Assembly (NCBI GenBank): GCA_024278395.1
Contig: JAJRTG010000038.1
Location: forward strand, 1 to 8,948
Length of the DNA stretch: 8,948 bases
Direction: 5' to 3'
From: Fidelibacterota bacterium
GTDB lineage: Bacteria; Bipolaricaulota; Bipolaricaulia; UBA7950; UBA9294
Part shown: positions 1-6,085 of the stretch, piece by piece
Layout: every line of letters begins with the position of its first letter
How positions within the stretch are numbered: the first letter of the stretch is position 1
Made by a program: the position numbers and the translations under genes
The notes under the pieces: model-generated
Told to the model about the DNA's origin: nothing
The model's database searches: none
The model's input: the letters and a program-made list of their open reading frames with translations, nothing else

Positions 1-1480
1 CCTTGCCCGTCCCGACCATGATCGAGGTGGGGGTGGCCAGCCCCAGGGCGCAGGGACAGGCGATGATCAAGACGGCGATGAAGTTAAGCAGGGCGTAGGT
101 GAAGGCCGGCGCCGGACCGAACAGGTACCACATGACGAACGTGACGGTGGCAATTCCGATGACCACGGGCACGAAGTAACTGGCAACGACATCAGCGAGT
201 CGCGCGATCGGTGGTTTCGATCCCTGCGCCTCCTCGACCAGCTCGATGATCTGGGCCAACGCCGTCTCCTTCCCGACCTTGGTCGCCCTGAATCTGAACG
301 AGCCGGTCTTGTTGATCGTCGCCCCGATCACCTCATCCCCGGCCCGCTTCTCCACGGGGATCGATTCCCCGGTGATCATCGATTCATCGACCGAGGAGTA
401 GCCCTCGACGATCACACCGTCGACCGGGATCCTCTCCCCCGGCCGCACGACCACCGTATCCCCGACGGCGACCTCCGCCACCGGGATCTCGACCTCGCGC
501 TCCCCCCGGATGACCCGCGCGGTCTTCGGCTGCATCCCGATCAGCCGCTTGATCGCCTCCGAGGTCTGACCCTTGGCCCGGGCCTCCAACAGCCTCCCCA
601 GCAGGATCAGGACGATGATCGCCGCGGCGGTATCGAAGTAGACGTGTGCCCCCAGGCCATGGGCGGAGAAGAAGCCGGGGAAGAAGGTGGCCACGACACT
701 ATAAGCGTACGCGGCTGAGGTCCCCACGGCGATCAGGGTGTTCATATCGGTGGTCTTGTGCCTGGCCGCCGCCCACGCCCCCCGATAGAACTGCCACCCG
801 ACCCAGAACTGAACCGGCGTGGCCAGGAGGAGCTGGAGCAGGAAGTTAATCCGCTCGTTCGGGAACAACTCGGACAGGCCGAAGAGCCGATGATAGGTAA
901 GGATGAAGATCGGCACGGTGAAACCGATTCCGATGAGAAGCTTCCGTTTCAGTCTCTGATAAGCCCGCTTGTGCGCCCGATCCGGTGGTTCTTCGGCCCC
1001 ATCGACCTCCGGGACCTCATAGCCGGCGTCGCGCACGGCCCTCTTCAGGTCGTCCGGGGTGACGACCCCGGGGATGTACTCCACCGCGGCCCGTTCGGTG
1101 GCCAGGTTGACGTCGGCCCTCACCACCCCGTCCAGCGCGGAGAGCCCCCTCTCGATCCTGGCCACGCAGGAGGCGCAGCTCATCCCGGAGATGGAGAACT
1201 CGACCTTCTCTAGATCCTCAGTCTTCCCGGCCGGTTCCGTCGACGGCCCGCTCGGAGTCTGGCGCCCATCGCCATCCGCATCCACCCCGTATCCGGCTTC
1301 GACCACCGCCGCGCGCAGCTTCCCGATCGGAACGTCGTCCCGGAGTTTCACTACAGCGCGGCCCTCCCTCAAGGAAACCGTGACGTCGACGACCCCATCC
1401 ACCCCGTCCAGGGCCTCGGAGACCGCCCGGACGCAGTGCTCACAGGTCATCCCCTTGATCTTCAGCTCCAGCTTCCGCAC
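1..1480 (-). CDS. copA: CopA-type Cu(I)-exporting P1B ATPase, N-terminal part (runs off left edge)
   Basis: An ATP-driven copper pump of the inner membrane; P1B-1 ATPases export Cu(I) from the cytoplasm. It is open to the left edge, with 493 residues visible. In order: a first HMA domain with GMTCEHC at residues 10-16; a second HMA domain with GMSCASC at 99-105; a membrane region from about residue 170; the actuator domain with TGE at 370-372; and the copper-binding CPC at 475-477, followed by ALGLATPTS. The phosphorylation motif DKTGT and the ATP-binding domain lie outside the window. No stop or frameshift is seen. I chose the GTG at 1480 because AGGGG lies 7 nt upstream and it gives a typical HMA beginning (MRKLELKIKGMTC). 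In-frame GTG codons at 1507 and 1573 would extend it. It lies 111 nt after the small membrane-protein gene, in the same frame, and shares its promoter. Family assignment is secure; the start is not. Confidence 0.95.
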   Translation of the reverse strand, partial: MRKLELKIKGMTCEHCVRAVSEALDGVDGVVDVTVSLREGRAVVKLRDDVPIGKLRAAVVEAGYGVDADGDGRQTPSGPSTEPAGKTEDLEKVEFSISGMSCASCVARIERGLSALDGVVRADVNLATERAAVEYIPGVVTPDDLKRAVRDAGYEVPEVDGAEEPPDRAHKRAYQRLKRKLLIGIGFTVPIFILTYHRLFGLSELFPNERINFLLQLLLATPVQFWVGWQFYRGAWAAARHKTTDMNTLIAVGTSAAYAYSVVATFFPGFFSAHGLGAHVYFDTAAAIIVLILLGRLLEARAKGQTSEAIKRLIGMQPKTARVIRGEREVEIPVAEVAVGDTVVVRPGERIPVDGVIVEGYSSVDESMITGESIPVEKRAGDEVIGATINKTGSFRFRATKVGKETALAQIIELVEEAQGSKPPIARLADVVASYFVPVVIGIATVTFVMWYLFGPAPAFTYALLNFIAVLIIACPCALGLATPTSIMVGTGK

Positions 1481-1591
1481 CCTCTCATCCCCTGGTTCCT
1501 CGATCACGGTGAACTCAACCCCAACGGCCGATCTCTCCGCCCGGTCCGGACGTAGTCTCTTACCCCACGACACCAGCGCCGGGGATCGTCC

Positions 1592-1822
1592 CTATTCCGT
1601 CCATCTCCGATCTCCCCGGTATGGACCGTCGTCTCGGTAGTAACGAGGGTCATCCCCGCGGCAGTCGCGATGCGGGCCTCGGTCATAGCGGTCGTAGTAG
1701 TCCTCCCGTGGACGCCTCATGCCCAACCGGACCGCGGCGTAGATCACCGCACCGAGCAGGAAGAGCCCCCCGGTCCACCAGAACAGCATCACCCCTCCAT
1801 ATCCCATCATCCCGTATCCCAT
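1592..1822 (-). CDS. Small Met/Gly-rich single-span membrane protein, first gene of copper operon
   Basis: 76 residues, family not recognised with certainty. It begins MGYGMMGYGGVM (four Met in 12 residues), followed by one hydrophobic span at about residues 11-32 (WWTGGLFLLGAVIYAA). A strongly charged cytoplasmic-type tail rich in Asp, Arg and Tyr follows (residues 36-76), with a single Cys at 54. The start ATG is set by AGGAGG 7 nt upstream. It is the first gene behind a consensus promoter with a CsoR-like operator and precedes copA. Small Gly/Met-rich membrane proteins, some with SHOCT tails, often accompany copper-export genes; no SHOCT motif is evident here. A role in copper sensing, or as a small partner of the ATPase, is inference. 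The longer reading from 1906 is rejected because it would run back through the operator. Confidence 0.72.
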   Translation of the reverse strand: MGYGMMGYGGVMLFWWTGGLFLLGAVIYAAVRLGMRRPREDYYDRYDRGPHRDCRGDDPRYYRDDGPYRGDRRWTE

Positions 1823-1843
1823 CGAAATTCCTCCTCGCTGCCT

Positions 1844-1869
1844 TATTCCACCCCGGGTGGGGTGGGCTC
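1844..1869 (-). promoter_or_regulatory. CsoR-like operator at copA operon promoter
   Basis: An imperfect palindrome of 11-4-11 geometry: left arm GAGCCCACCCC, spacer ACCC, right arm GGGGTGGAATA (minus-strand reading). The inner 7 bp CCACCCC/GGGGTGG pair perfectly. This matches in geometry and largely in sequence the published mycobacterial CsoR operator as I recall it (right arm GGGGTGGGATA). It begins 4 nt after the -10 and covers the expected transcription start, where a copper-released repressor would block transcription. A closely matching copy lies at 7363-7388. Confidence 0.62.
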
Positions 1870-1873
1870 GATC

Positions 1874-1902
1874 ACTATACCTCCCCACCCGTATTTTGTC
1901 AA
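1874..1902 (-). promoter_or_regulatory. Sigma70-type promoter of copper operon
   Basis: On the minus strand, TTGACA (plus positions 1897-1902) is followed by 17 nt and TATAGT (1874-1879). This is a consensus -35, ideal spacing and a 5/6 -10. The spacer itself holds GGGTGGGG. Transcription would start near 1867, inside the operator, about 45 nt before the ATG at 1822. Such a strong promoter fits a gene held off by a repressor. Confidence 0.8.
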
Positions 1903-2084
1903 GCACAACAATCTCGACGGTGTAAAGAATGAGCCGAACAACAGGACCAGGTTAAGGCATCCAACCGACCAAATAATCCCCTGGGGGGTGGATCGAACAC
2001 CGGGCCGCGCCCGCCTCCCGCAATCCGAATCGGACAAGCGTAACCCACCCCTGAAGGATCGAGGACGATCTGAACCCCTGCTTG
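1903..2084. other. Non-coding part of the divergent intergenic region
   Basis: Part of a 417-nt gene-free stretch (1823-2239) between the copper operon and the sulfur-transfer operon. The reading frames crossing it have no good start, no Shine-Dalgarno and no recognisable protein. Visible structure is a C/G-tract inverted repeat at 1978-1988 (CCCCTGGGGGG) next to GTGGAT, and ACCCACCCC at 2043-2051. Both vaguely resemble operator half-sites but are not next to a recognisable promoter. Otherwise I see nothing. Confidence 0.5.
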
Positions 2085-2114
2085 TTTGCACCCTCCCGGG
2101 AAGAACGGTATGAT
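2085..2114 (+). promoter_or_regulatory. Possible promoter of sulfur-transfer operon
   Basis: TATGAT at 2109-2114 is a 5/6 match to the -10 consensus. Upstream, TTTGCA at 2085-2090 (18 nt spacing, 4/6) or TTGCAC at 2086-2091 (17 nt, 3/6) is a weak -35. A C-tract/G-tract inverted repeat begins directly after the -10, as at the lipoprotein promoter. It would give a leader of roughly 120 nt before the ATG at 2240. Confidence 0.42.
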
Positions 2115-2201
2115 AACGCCACCCCCCGAGGGGGGGATGATGTCGCCCCCTCCTCTGCGAGGGAGCACTCAGTCGTATGTAATGAGTGGCGGGCAATCCG
2201 C
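2115..2201 (+). promoter_or_regulatory. Structured 5' leader with competing stem-loops
   Basis: Five inverted repeats lie in under 90 nt. CCCCCC 2122-2127 pairs with GGGGGG 2131-2136. Alternatively GAGGGGG 2128-2134 pairs with CCCCCTC 2146-2152 (7 bp, 11-nt loop). A third stem, at about 2150-2155, pairs with GAGGGAG 2159-2165. CACTCA 2166-2171 pairs with TGAGTG 2183-2188, and GCGG 2189-2192 with CCGC 2198-2201. The first three overlap, so they exclude one another, as in attenuators or riboswitches. I recognise no known riboswitch class. The first repeat could instead be a DNA operator: CCACCCC, 4 nt, then GGGG. Confidence 0.4.
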
Positions 2202-2239
2202 TTATTAACTCGAAAAGCCGCACTTACTTGGAGGACGGT

Positions 2240-3220
2240 ATGATCAAGGCAATCGGGCTTCTCTCCGGTGGATTGGACAGCACCATCGCCGTCAAGCTGT
2301 TGCTCGATCAAGGGATCGAGGTGACCGCGTTTAACATGGTGACGCCGTTCTGCGCGTGCACCCGGAAGGGGTGCCGGCACGAAGCGAGCCGAGTGGCGGC
2401 TGAATTCGGGATCCCGATCAAGGTGATATCGGGCGGGCAAGAGTACGTCCGGATGGTGAAGAATCCGAAGCACGGGTACGGAAGGAACATGAATCCATGC
2501 ATAGACTGCCGTATCTTCATGCTCAAGCGGGCGAAGGAGTACATGCACGAGATCGGGGCCTCGTTCCTGTTTACCGGGGAGGTGCTCGGTCAACGCCCGA
2601 TGTCCCAACGCTTAAAGGCGATGGAGCTGATCGAACGGGAGGCGGGGTTGGAGGGGCTCATCCTGCGACCGCTCTCCGCTCAGTTCCTCCCCCCGACGAT
2701 CCCGGAGAAGGAGGGCTGGGTGAACCGCGCCGCCCTGCTCGCGCTGCGGGGGCGGTCACGGCGGGCCCAGATGGAGCTGGCCGATACCTACGCGATCCGG
2801 GACTACCCCTGCCCGGCCGGAGGGTGCCGGTTGACCGACCCCCAGTTCGCCAAGCGGGTGAAAGAGGCGTTCGCCCATGACGAGGACAGCGTGCTGGACA
2901 TGACGCTGCTCCGCTACGGCAGGCACTTCCGGCTCAAGAGCGGGGCGAAGGTCATCGTGGGGCGCAACGAGGAGGAGAACGCGCTTCTCAAGGGTTTGGC
3001 CGGGGATGACGACCTCCTCCTGGAACCCGTCCGCATCCCCGGGCCGGTGACCGTCCTCCGCAATACCGCCGCATCGGAAGACGTCGATACCGCCGCCGCC
3101 CTGTGCGCCCGGTACAGCGACGCCCAGTCGGCGCCGTTGGAGGTTAAGATATGGAAAAAGGGCGGCGAGCCGGTGACGTTGTCCGTACCGTTCGCCTCCC
3201 CGGAACTACAACCGCTGTGA
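2240..3220 (+). CDS. PP-loop ATP-dependent sulfurtransferase, thiouridylase/ThiI-like, with NFACT-like C-terminal domain
   Basis: 326 residues, probably a cytoplasmic enzyme that adenylates a substrate (most likely a tRNA uridine) and replaces oxygen with sulfur. The N-terminal PP-loop SGGLDST is at residues 9-15. Conserved stretches follow: NPKHGYG and NPCIDC (Cys87, Cys90), TGEVLGQRPMSQR at about 112-124, LRPLSA, PPTIPEKEGW, and PCPAGGCRLTDP (Cys191, Cys196). From about residue 224 (LLRYGRHFRL, KVIVGRNEEENALL) it looks like the NFACT-R_2-type tail seen in this family. Homologues are usually called tRNA thiouridylase or minimal ThiI; no rhodanese or THUMP domain is seen. The CxxC plus a distant Cys resembles [4Fe-4S] thiolases of the TtuA type, an inference. 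The start ATG has GGAGG 5 nt upstream; an in-frame ATG at 2186 lies in the structured leader without a good site. It is the first gene of the operon, 10 nt before the desulfurase. Confidence 0.85.
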   Translation: MIKAIGLLSGGLDSTIAVKLLLDQGIEVTAFNMVTPFCACTRKGCRHEASRVAAEFGIPIKVISGGQEYVRMVKNPKHGYGRNMNPCIDCRIFMLKRAKEYMHEIGASFLFTGEVLGQRPMSQRLKAMELIEREAGLEGLILRPLSAQFLPPTIPEKEGWVNRAALLALRGRSRRAQMELADTYAIRDYPCPAGGCRLTDPQFAKRVKEAFAHDEDSVLDMTLLRYGRHFRLKSGAKVIVGRNEEENALLKGLAGDDDLLLEPVRIPGPVTVLRNTAASEDVDTAAALCARYSDAQSAPLEVKIWKKGGEPVTLSVPFASPELQPL

Positions 3221-3230
3221 CGGAGGAACC

Positions 3231-4418
3231 TTGCGCGTCGAAGAGATCAGGAACGATTTCCCGCTGGTAAACGAGATCATCTATCTTGACAGCGCGGCCA
3301 CGAGCCTCACCCCGATCCCCGTAATCGAAGCCGTAACCGCATACTACAGGGAGTACAACGCGAACATCGGGCGAGGGGTTCATCGCCTGTCGCAGATCGC
3401 CAGCGCAAGATACCGCGCCGCCCGGCGGAGGATCGCCGCGTTCATCGGGGGGGAAGAGGAGGAGATCGTCTTCACTCCGAGCGCGACGTACGCGATAAAC
3501 ACGGTGGCGCGCGGCCTCCCCTGGCGACCCGGGGACCGGGTGGTCACCTCCGGCCTGGAGCACCACTCCAACCTCCTCCCCTGGCTGCGGTTACGGGACC
3601 AGGGGGTGGAGGTGACCGTGGTCGAAGCGCGCACGCCGGGCGGTTTGGATGCCGACGATTTCCGCGCCGCGATCGACACGAGGACGAGGCTGGTGGCGGT
3701 CACCCACGTCTCCAACGTGCTGGGGACGATCACCCCGGTGGCCGACATCGCCGCGCTCTGCCACGAAACCGGAGCGCTCCTCCTCCTCGACGGCGCCCAA
3801 TCGGTCCCGCACATGCCGGTCGACGTCGGCCGGCTGGGCTGCGACTTCCTCTGCTTCTCCGGCCACAAGATGCTCGGACCGACGGGAACCGGCGTGCTGT
3901 GGGCACGGAAGGAGCTCATCTCGCGGCTTTCTCCGCTGGTGGTGGGCGGCGGAGCGATCGAGGACGTATCGACGGATGAATATCGGCTCACCCCTGGATA
4001 CGCCGGCTTCGAGGCGGGAACCCCGAACATCGCCGGGGTGATCGGCCTGGGGCGGGCGGTCGATTACCTGAGCGAGATCGGAATGGAACAGGTGGAAGAG
4101 CACGAGGCGCGCCTGACGGAGCGGTTGCTCGCCGGGCTGCAGCGCATCGACAGGGTGCGGATCATCGGAGACGAGGGGACACACGGCCGGATCGGCGTGG
4201 TCCCGTTCACCGTGGACGGGATGAACCCCCACGATGTGGCCCTCCTGCTCGATGAGGCCGCCGGGATCATGGTGCGTTCCGGACATCAGTGCGCCCTGCC
4301 GCTGATGAAGGAGCTGGGGCTCGACGGGGTGGTGCGCGTATCCCTTTACCTGTACAACACGGAGGAAGAGGTGGAGACTTTTTTGACCACGCTCGGCCGC
4401 GCCCTTGCCCGCAAGTAG
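3231..4418 (+). CDS. sufS: SufS/CsdA-type cysteine desulfurase (class V aminotransferase fold, PLP)
   Basis: Converts L-cysteine to alanine and holds the sulfur as an enzyme persulfide for delivery to acceptors. 395 residues, the usual family length. Family marks: YLDSAATS at 18-25; SGLEHHSNLLPW at 107-118 (PLP-stacking His); LLDGAQSVPHMPVDV with Asp187; SGHKMLGPTGTGVLW with PLP Lys213; FEAGTPNIAG at 260-269; MVRSGHQCALPLM with catalytic Cys354; and RVSLYLYNTEEEV near the end. The RxGHxC form marks group II (SufS-like), not IscS-like, enzymes. The start is a TTG with GGAGG 4 nt upstream; no ATG or GTG fits, since YLDSAATS must lie near the N-terminus. It lies 10 nt after the PP-loop gene and just before the E1-like gene. 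No SufBCDU/E gene is adjacent, so the context suggests it feeds the neighbouring sulfurtransferase rather than bulk Fe-S assembly. Confidence 0.93.
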   Translation: MRVEEIRNDFPLVNEIIYLDSAATSLTPIPVIEAVTAYYREYNANIGRGVHRLSQIASARYRAARRRIAAFIGGEEEEIVFTPSATYAINTVARGLPWRPGDRVVTSGLEHHSNLLPWLRLRDQGVEVTVVEARTPGGLDADDFRAAIDTRTRLVAVTHVSNVLGTITPVADIAALCHETGALLLLDGAQSVPHMPVDVGRLGCDFLCFSGHKMLGPTGTGVLWARKELISRLSPLVVGGGAIEDVSTDEYRLTPGYAGFEAGTPNIAGVIGLGRAVDYLSEIGMEQVEEHEARLTERLLAGLQRIDRVRIIGDEGTHGRIGVVPFTVDGMNPHDVALLLDEAAGIMVRSGHQCALPLMKELGLDGVVRVSLYLYNTEEEVETFLTTLGRALARK

Positions 4419-4458
4419 ATCAGGAGGGAGGATGGCGTCCGCCCGTGAAGGAGATGGC

Positions 4459-5460
4459 ATGTGGGAGCGGTATTCCCGGCAGGTGATCCTGCCCCAGATA
4501 GGCTCTGACGGGCAGGAGAAGCTCTCGGAGAGCCGGGTGGTGATCATCGGCTGCGGCGCCCTCGGCTCGGTGGTCGCGAACACGCTCGCCCGCGCCGGCG
4601 TGGGGCGGATCGTCATCATCGACCGCGATTTCGTGGAGCTCAACAACCTCCAGCGCCAGGTCCTGTTTACCGAAACCGACGTCGGACGTCCGAAGGCGAT
4701 CGCCGCCTGCGAGCAACTGGAGCGGATCAACTCGGCCATCGAGGTGGAGCCCGTCGTCAAGGACGTGAACCAGACGAACATCGAGTCGATGATCCAGGGG
4801 GCGGATCTCGTCCTGGATGGGACCGACAACTTCCACACGCGGCTGGTGATGAACGACGCCTGCGTCAAGCACGGGATCCCATGGATATACGCGGCGGCGA
4901 TCGGGACGAGCGGGCTTGTGATGCCGATCCTGCCGGACGGGCCGTGCCTGCGCTGCCTCTTCCCCAACCCCCCTCCCGCCGGTACCCTCCCCACCTGCGA
5001 CACGGCCGGGGTGCTGAGCACCGCCCCGTTGATCGTCGCCGGTTGGGAGAGCACGGAGGCGATCAAGCTCCTGCTCGGAAAGCCCGGGGAGCCGCGGCTG
5101 GTGACGATCGACGTGTGGGATCGGACCCTCTCCACCCTGGAGGTGGAGAAGGCCGCAGGCTGCGTCTGCTGCGGGAAGAGGAAATTTGAGTTCCTGTCCG
5201 CGGAGAAAGAGGAGATCATCTCGACGCTGTGCGGACGAAACGCCGTGCAGATCACGCCGGCGACCCCGGGACAGATATCCCTCTCCCGCCTCGCCGCCGT
5301 GCTCGCACCGTTGGGGGATGTGGAGCAGAACGAGTACATCCTCGTCTTCCGCACCCAGGGTTATGAGATCTCGGTGTTCGGGGACGGGCGTGCGATCATC
5401 AAAGGGACGGACGACCCCAAGCTGGCCCGGTCCCTGTACGCACGATATATTGGCGTATGA
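4459..5460 (+). CDS. MoeB/ThiF/HesA-family E1-like adenylyltransferase with extra C-terminal domain
   Basis: Such enzymes adenylate the C-terminal glycine of a ubiquitin-like sulfur carrier (MoaD, ThiS, TtuB type) so it can take sulfur from a desulfurase. 333 residues from this start. Seen: ERYSRQVILPQIG at the N-terminus; nucleotide-binding GCGALG at 31-36; DRDFVELNNLQRQ (Asp56, Arg66); Lys79; DGTDNFHTR at 120-128; two zinc-type pairs, CLRC (163/166) and CVCC (235/238); and Cys180 in LPTCDTAGVLS, the position of the E1 active-site Cys. Residues from about 250 form an added domain with CGRNAVQI and FGDGRAIIKGTDDPKLARSLYARYIG, as I recall from some bacterial ThiF-like proteins. AAGGAG lies 5 nt before this ATG. 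An equally credible ATG at 4432 (AGGAGG, 4 nt) would add 9 residues. The thiamine, molybdopterin or tRNA pathway cannot be chosen from sequence alone; the neighbours favour thiolation. Confidence 0.9.
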   Translation: MWERYSRQVILPQIGSDGQEKLSESRVVIIGCGALGSVVANTLARAGVGRIVIIDRDFVELNNLQRQVLFTETDVGRPKAIAACEQLERINSAIEVEPVVKDVNQTNIESMIQGADLVLDGTDNFHTRLVMNDACVKHGIPWIYAAAIGTSGLVMPILPDGPCLRCLFPNPPPAGTLPTCDTAGVLSTAPLIVAGWESTEAIKLLLGKPGEPRLVTIDVWDRTLSTLEVEKAAGCVCCGKRKFEFLSAEKEEIISTLCGRNAVQITPATPGQISLSRLAAVLAPLGDVEQNEYILVFRTQGYEISVFGDGRAIIKGTDDPKLARSLYARYIGV

Positions 5461-5580
5461 GGAGGAACTCTCACGACGATCTAAAACGACGAATAGAATG
5501 ATGCCCTGTTCGCCGTTGCGTTCACTTAGGCTGTACAATGGGTTTAAATCCCGCGTTTGTCGGCAAGAGGAGGGAAGAGG

Positions 5581-6069
5581 ATGACGATCATCGACGAAGC
5601 AATCGAGCTGGAGGAACGATCCCTGTCCTACTACAAGGAGGCCGCGGGTCGGGTGAGCGACCCGGGAGGGAGGAAGATCCTCGAGCTGCTGGCGAAGGAA
5701 GAAGAGAGACACATCTCCCTTCTCTCCGAGATGAAACAGGGCGGGTACGGCCCGCTCGAAGGGTTGCCCCTCATCGCCGAGGTGCGCGGCCTCGTCGAAG
5801 GAGCGGTGAAGGAGGGGCGGAACGCGATCTTCACCGACGCCTCAATCCGGGAGATCCTGCAGAAGGCGATGGAGATCGAGCAGTCGACGCGCCGGTTCTA
5901 CAAGGAGAGGCGCGCCGCCACAGACGACGAGAAACAGAAGGAGCTGTTCGAGGTCCTTGCGGAACAGGAGACCGGCCACTACCTGATGGTGAGCGGCTTG
6001 GTCGAGTACTTCGACCGGCCCGCGGACTGGGTTGAATCGGCTGAATTCGGACTGCGGCCCGAGTATTGA
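5581..6069 (+). CDS. Rubrerythrin-like ferritin-fold diiron protein without rubredoxin domain
   Basis: 162 residues of four-helix ferritin-like type, probably a cytoplasmic diiron protein for peroxide or iron handling. It shows a clear internal duplication: AIELEERSLSYYKEAA near residue 7 matches AMEIEQSTRRFYKERR near 96, and LLAKEEERHISLL matches VLAEQETGHYLMV. Expected iron ligands are Glu11, Glu41, His44, Glu100, Glu130 and His133. There are no cysteines, so the C-terminal rubredoxin FeS4 domain of classical rubrerythrin is absent; an outside electron donor or a different role is implied. AGGAGG 7 nt upstream supports the ATG at 5581 over the GTG at 5557. It is 120 nt after the E1-like gene, and TACAAT at 5534-5539 may be its -10, though no good -35 is seen, so it may be a separate unit. 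It converges on the DMT gene. Confidence 0.82.
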   Translation: MTIIDEAIELEERSLSYYKEAAGRVSDPGGRKILELLAKEEERHISLLSEMKQGGYGPLEGLPLIAEVRGLVEGAVKEGRNAIFTDASIREILQKAMEIEQSTRRFYKERRAATDDEKQKELFEVLAEQETGHYLMVSGLVEYFDRPADWVESAEFGLRPEY

Positions 6070-6085
6070 GGGGGTCAACTCCGCT

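Noticed and set aside
1971..1993. CCACCCC/GGGG-like inverted repeat considered as a further CsoR-type site
   Set aside because: Spacer is 3 rather than 4, the outer arms do not match and there is no promoter beside it.
1843..2608. Several minus-strand frames across the divergent intergenic region and the PP-loop gene
   Set aside because: They overlap the leader and the start of a convincing gene, lack ribosome sites and look like nothing known.
3591..5354. Long minus-strand open frame (587 codons) under the desulfurase and E1-like genes
   Set aside because: It is antisense to two proteins with complete family motifs, and its own translation is low-complexity Arg/Ser/Pro with no recognisable domain; typical of GC-rich DNA.
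5457..5501. ATGA-overlapping 14-codon frame after the E1-like gene, considered as a possible tiny carrier protein
   Set aside because: Far too short for a beta-grasp carrier and does not end in GG; only the start-stop overlap is suggestive.
4420..5712. Second long minus-strand frame under the E1-like gene
   Set aside because: Arg/His/Asp-rich shadow translation, no start signal, no family likeness.
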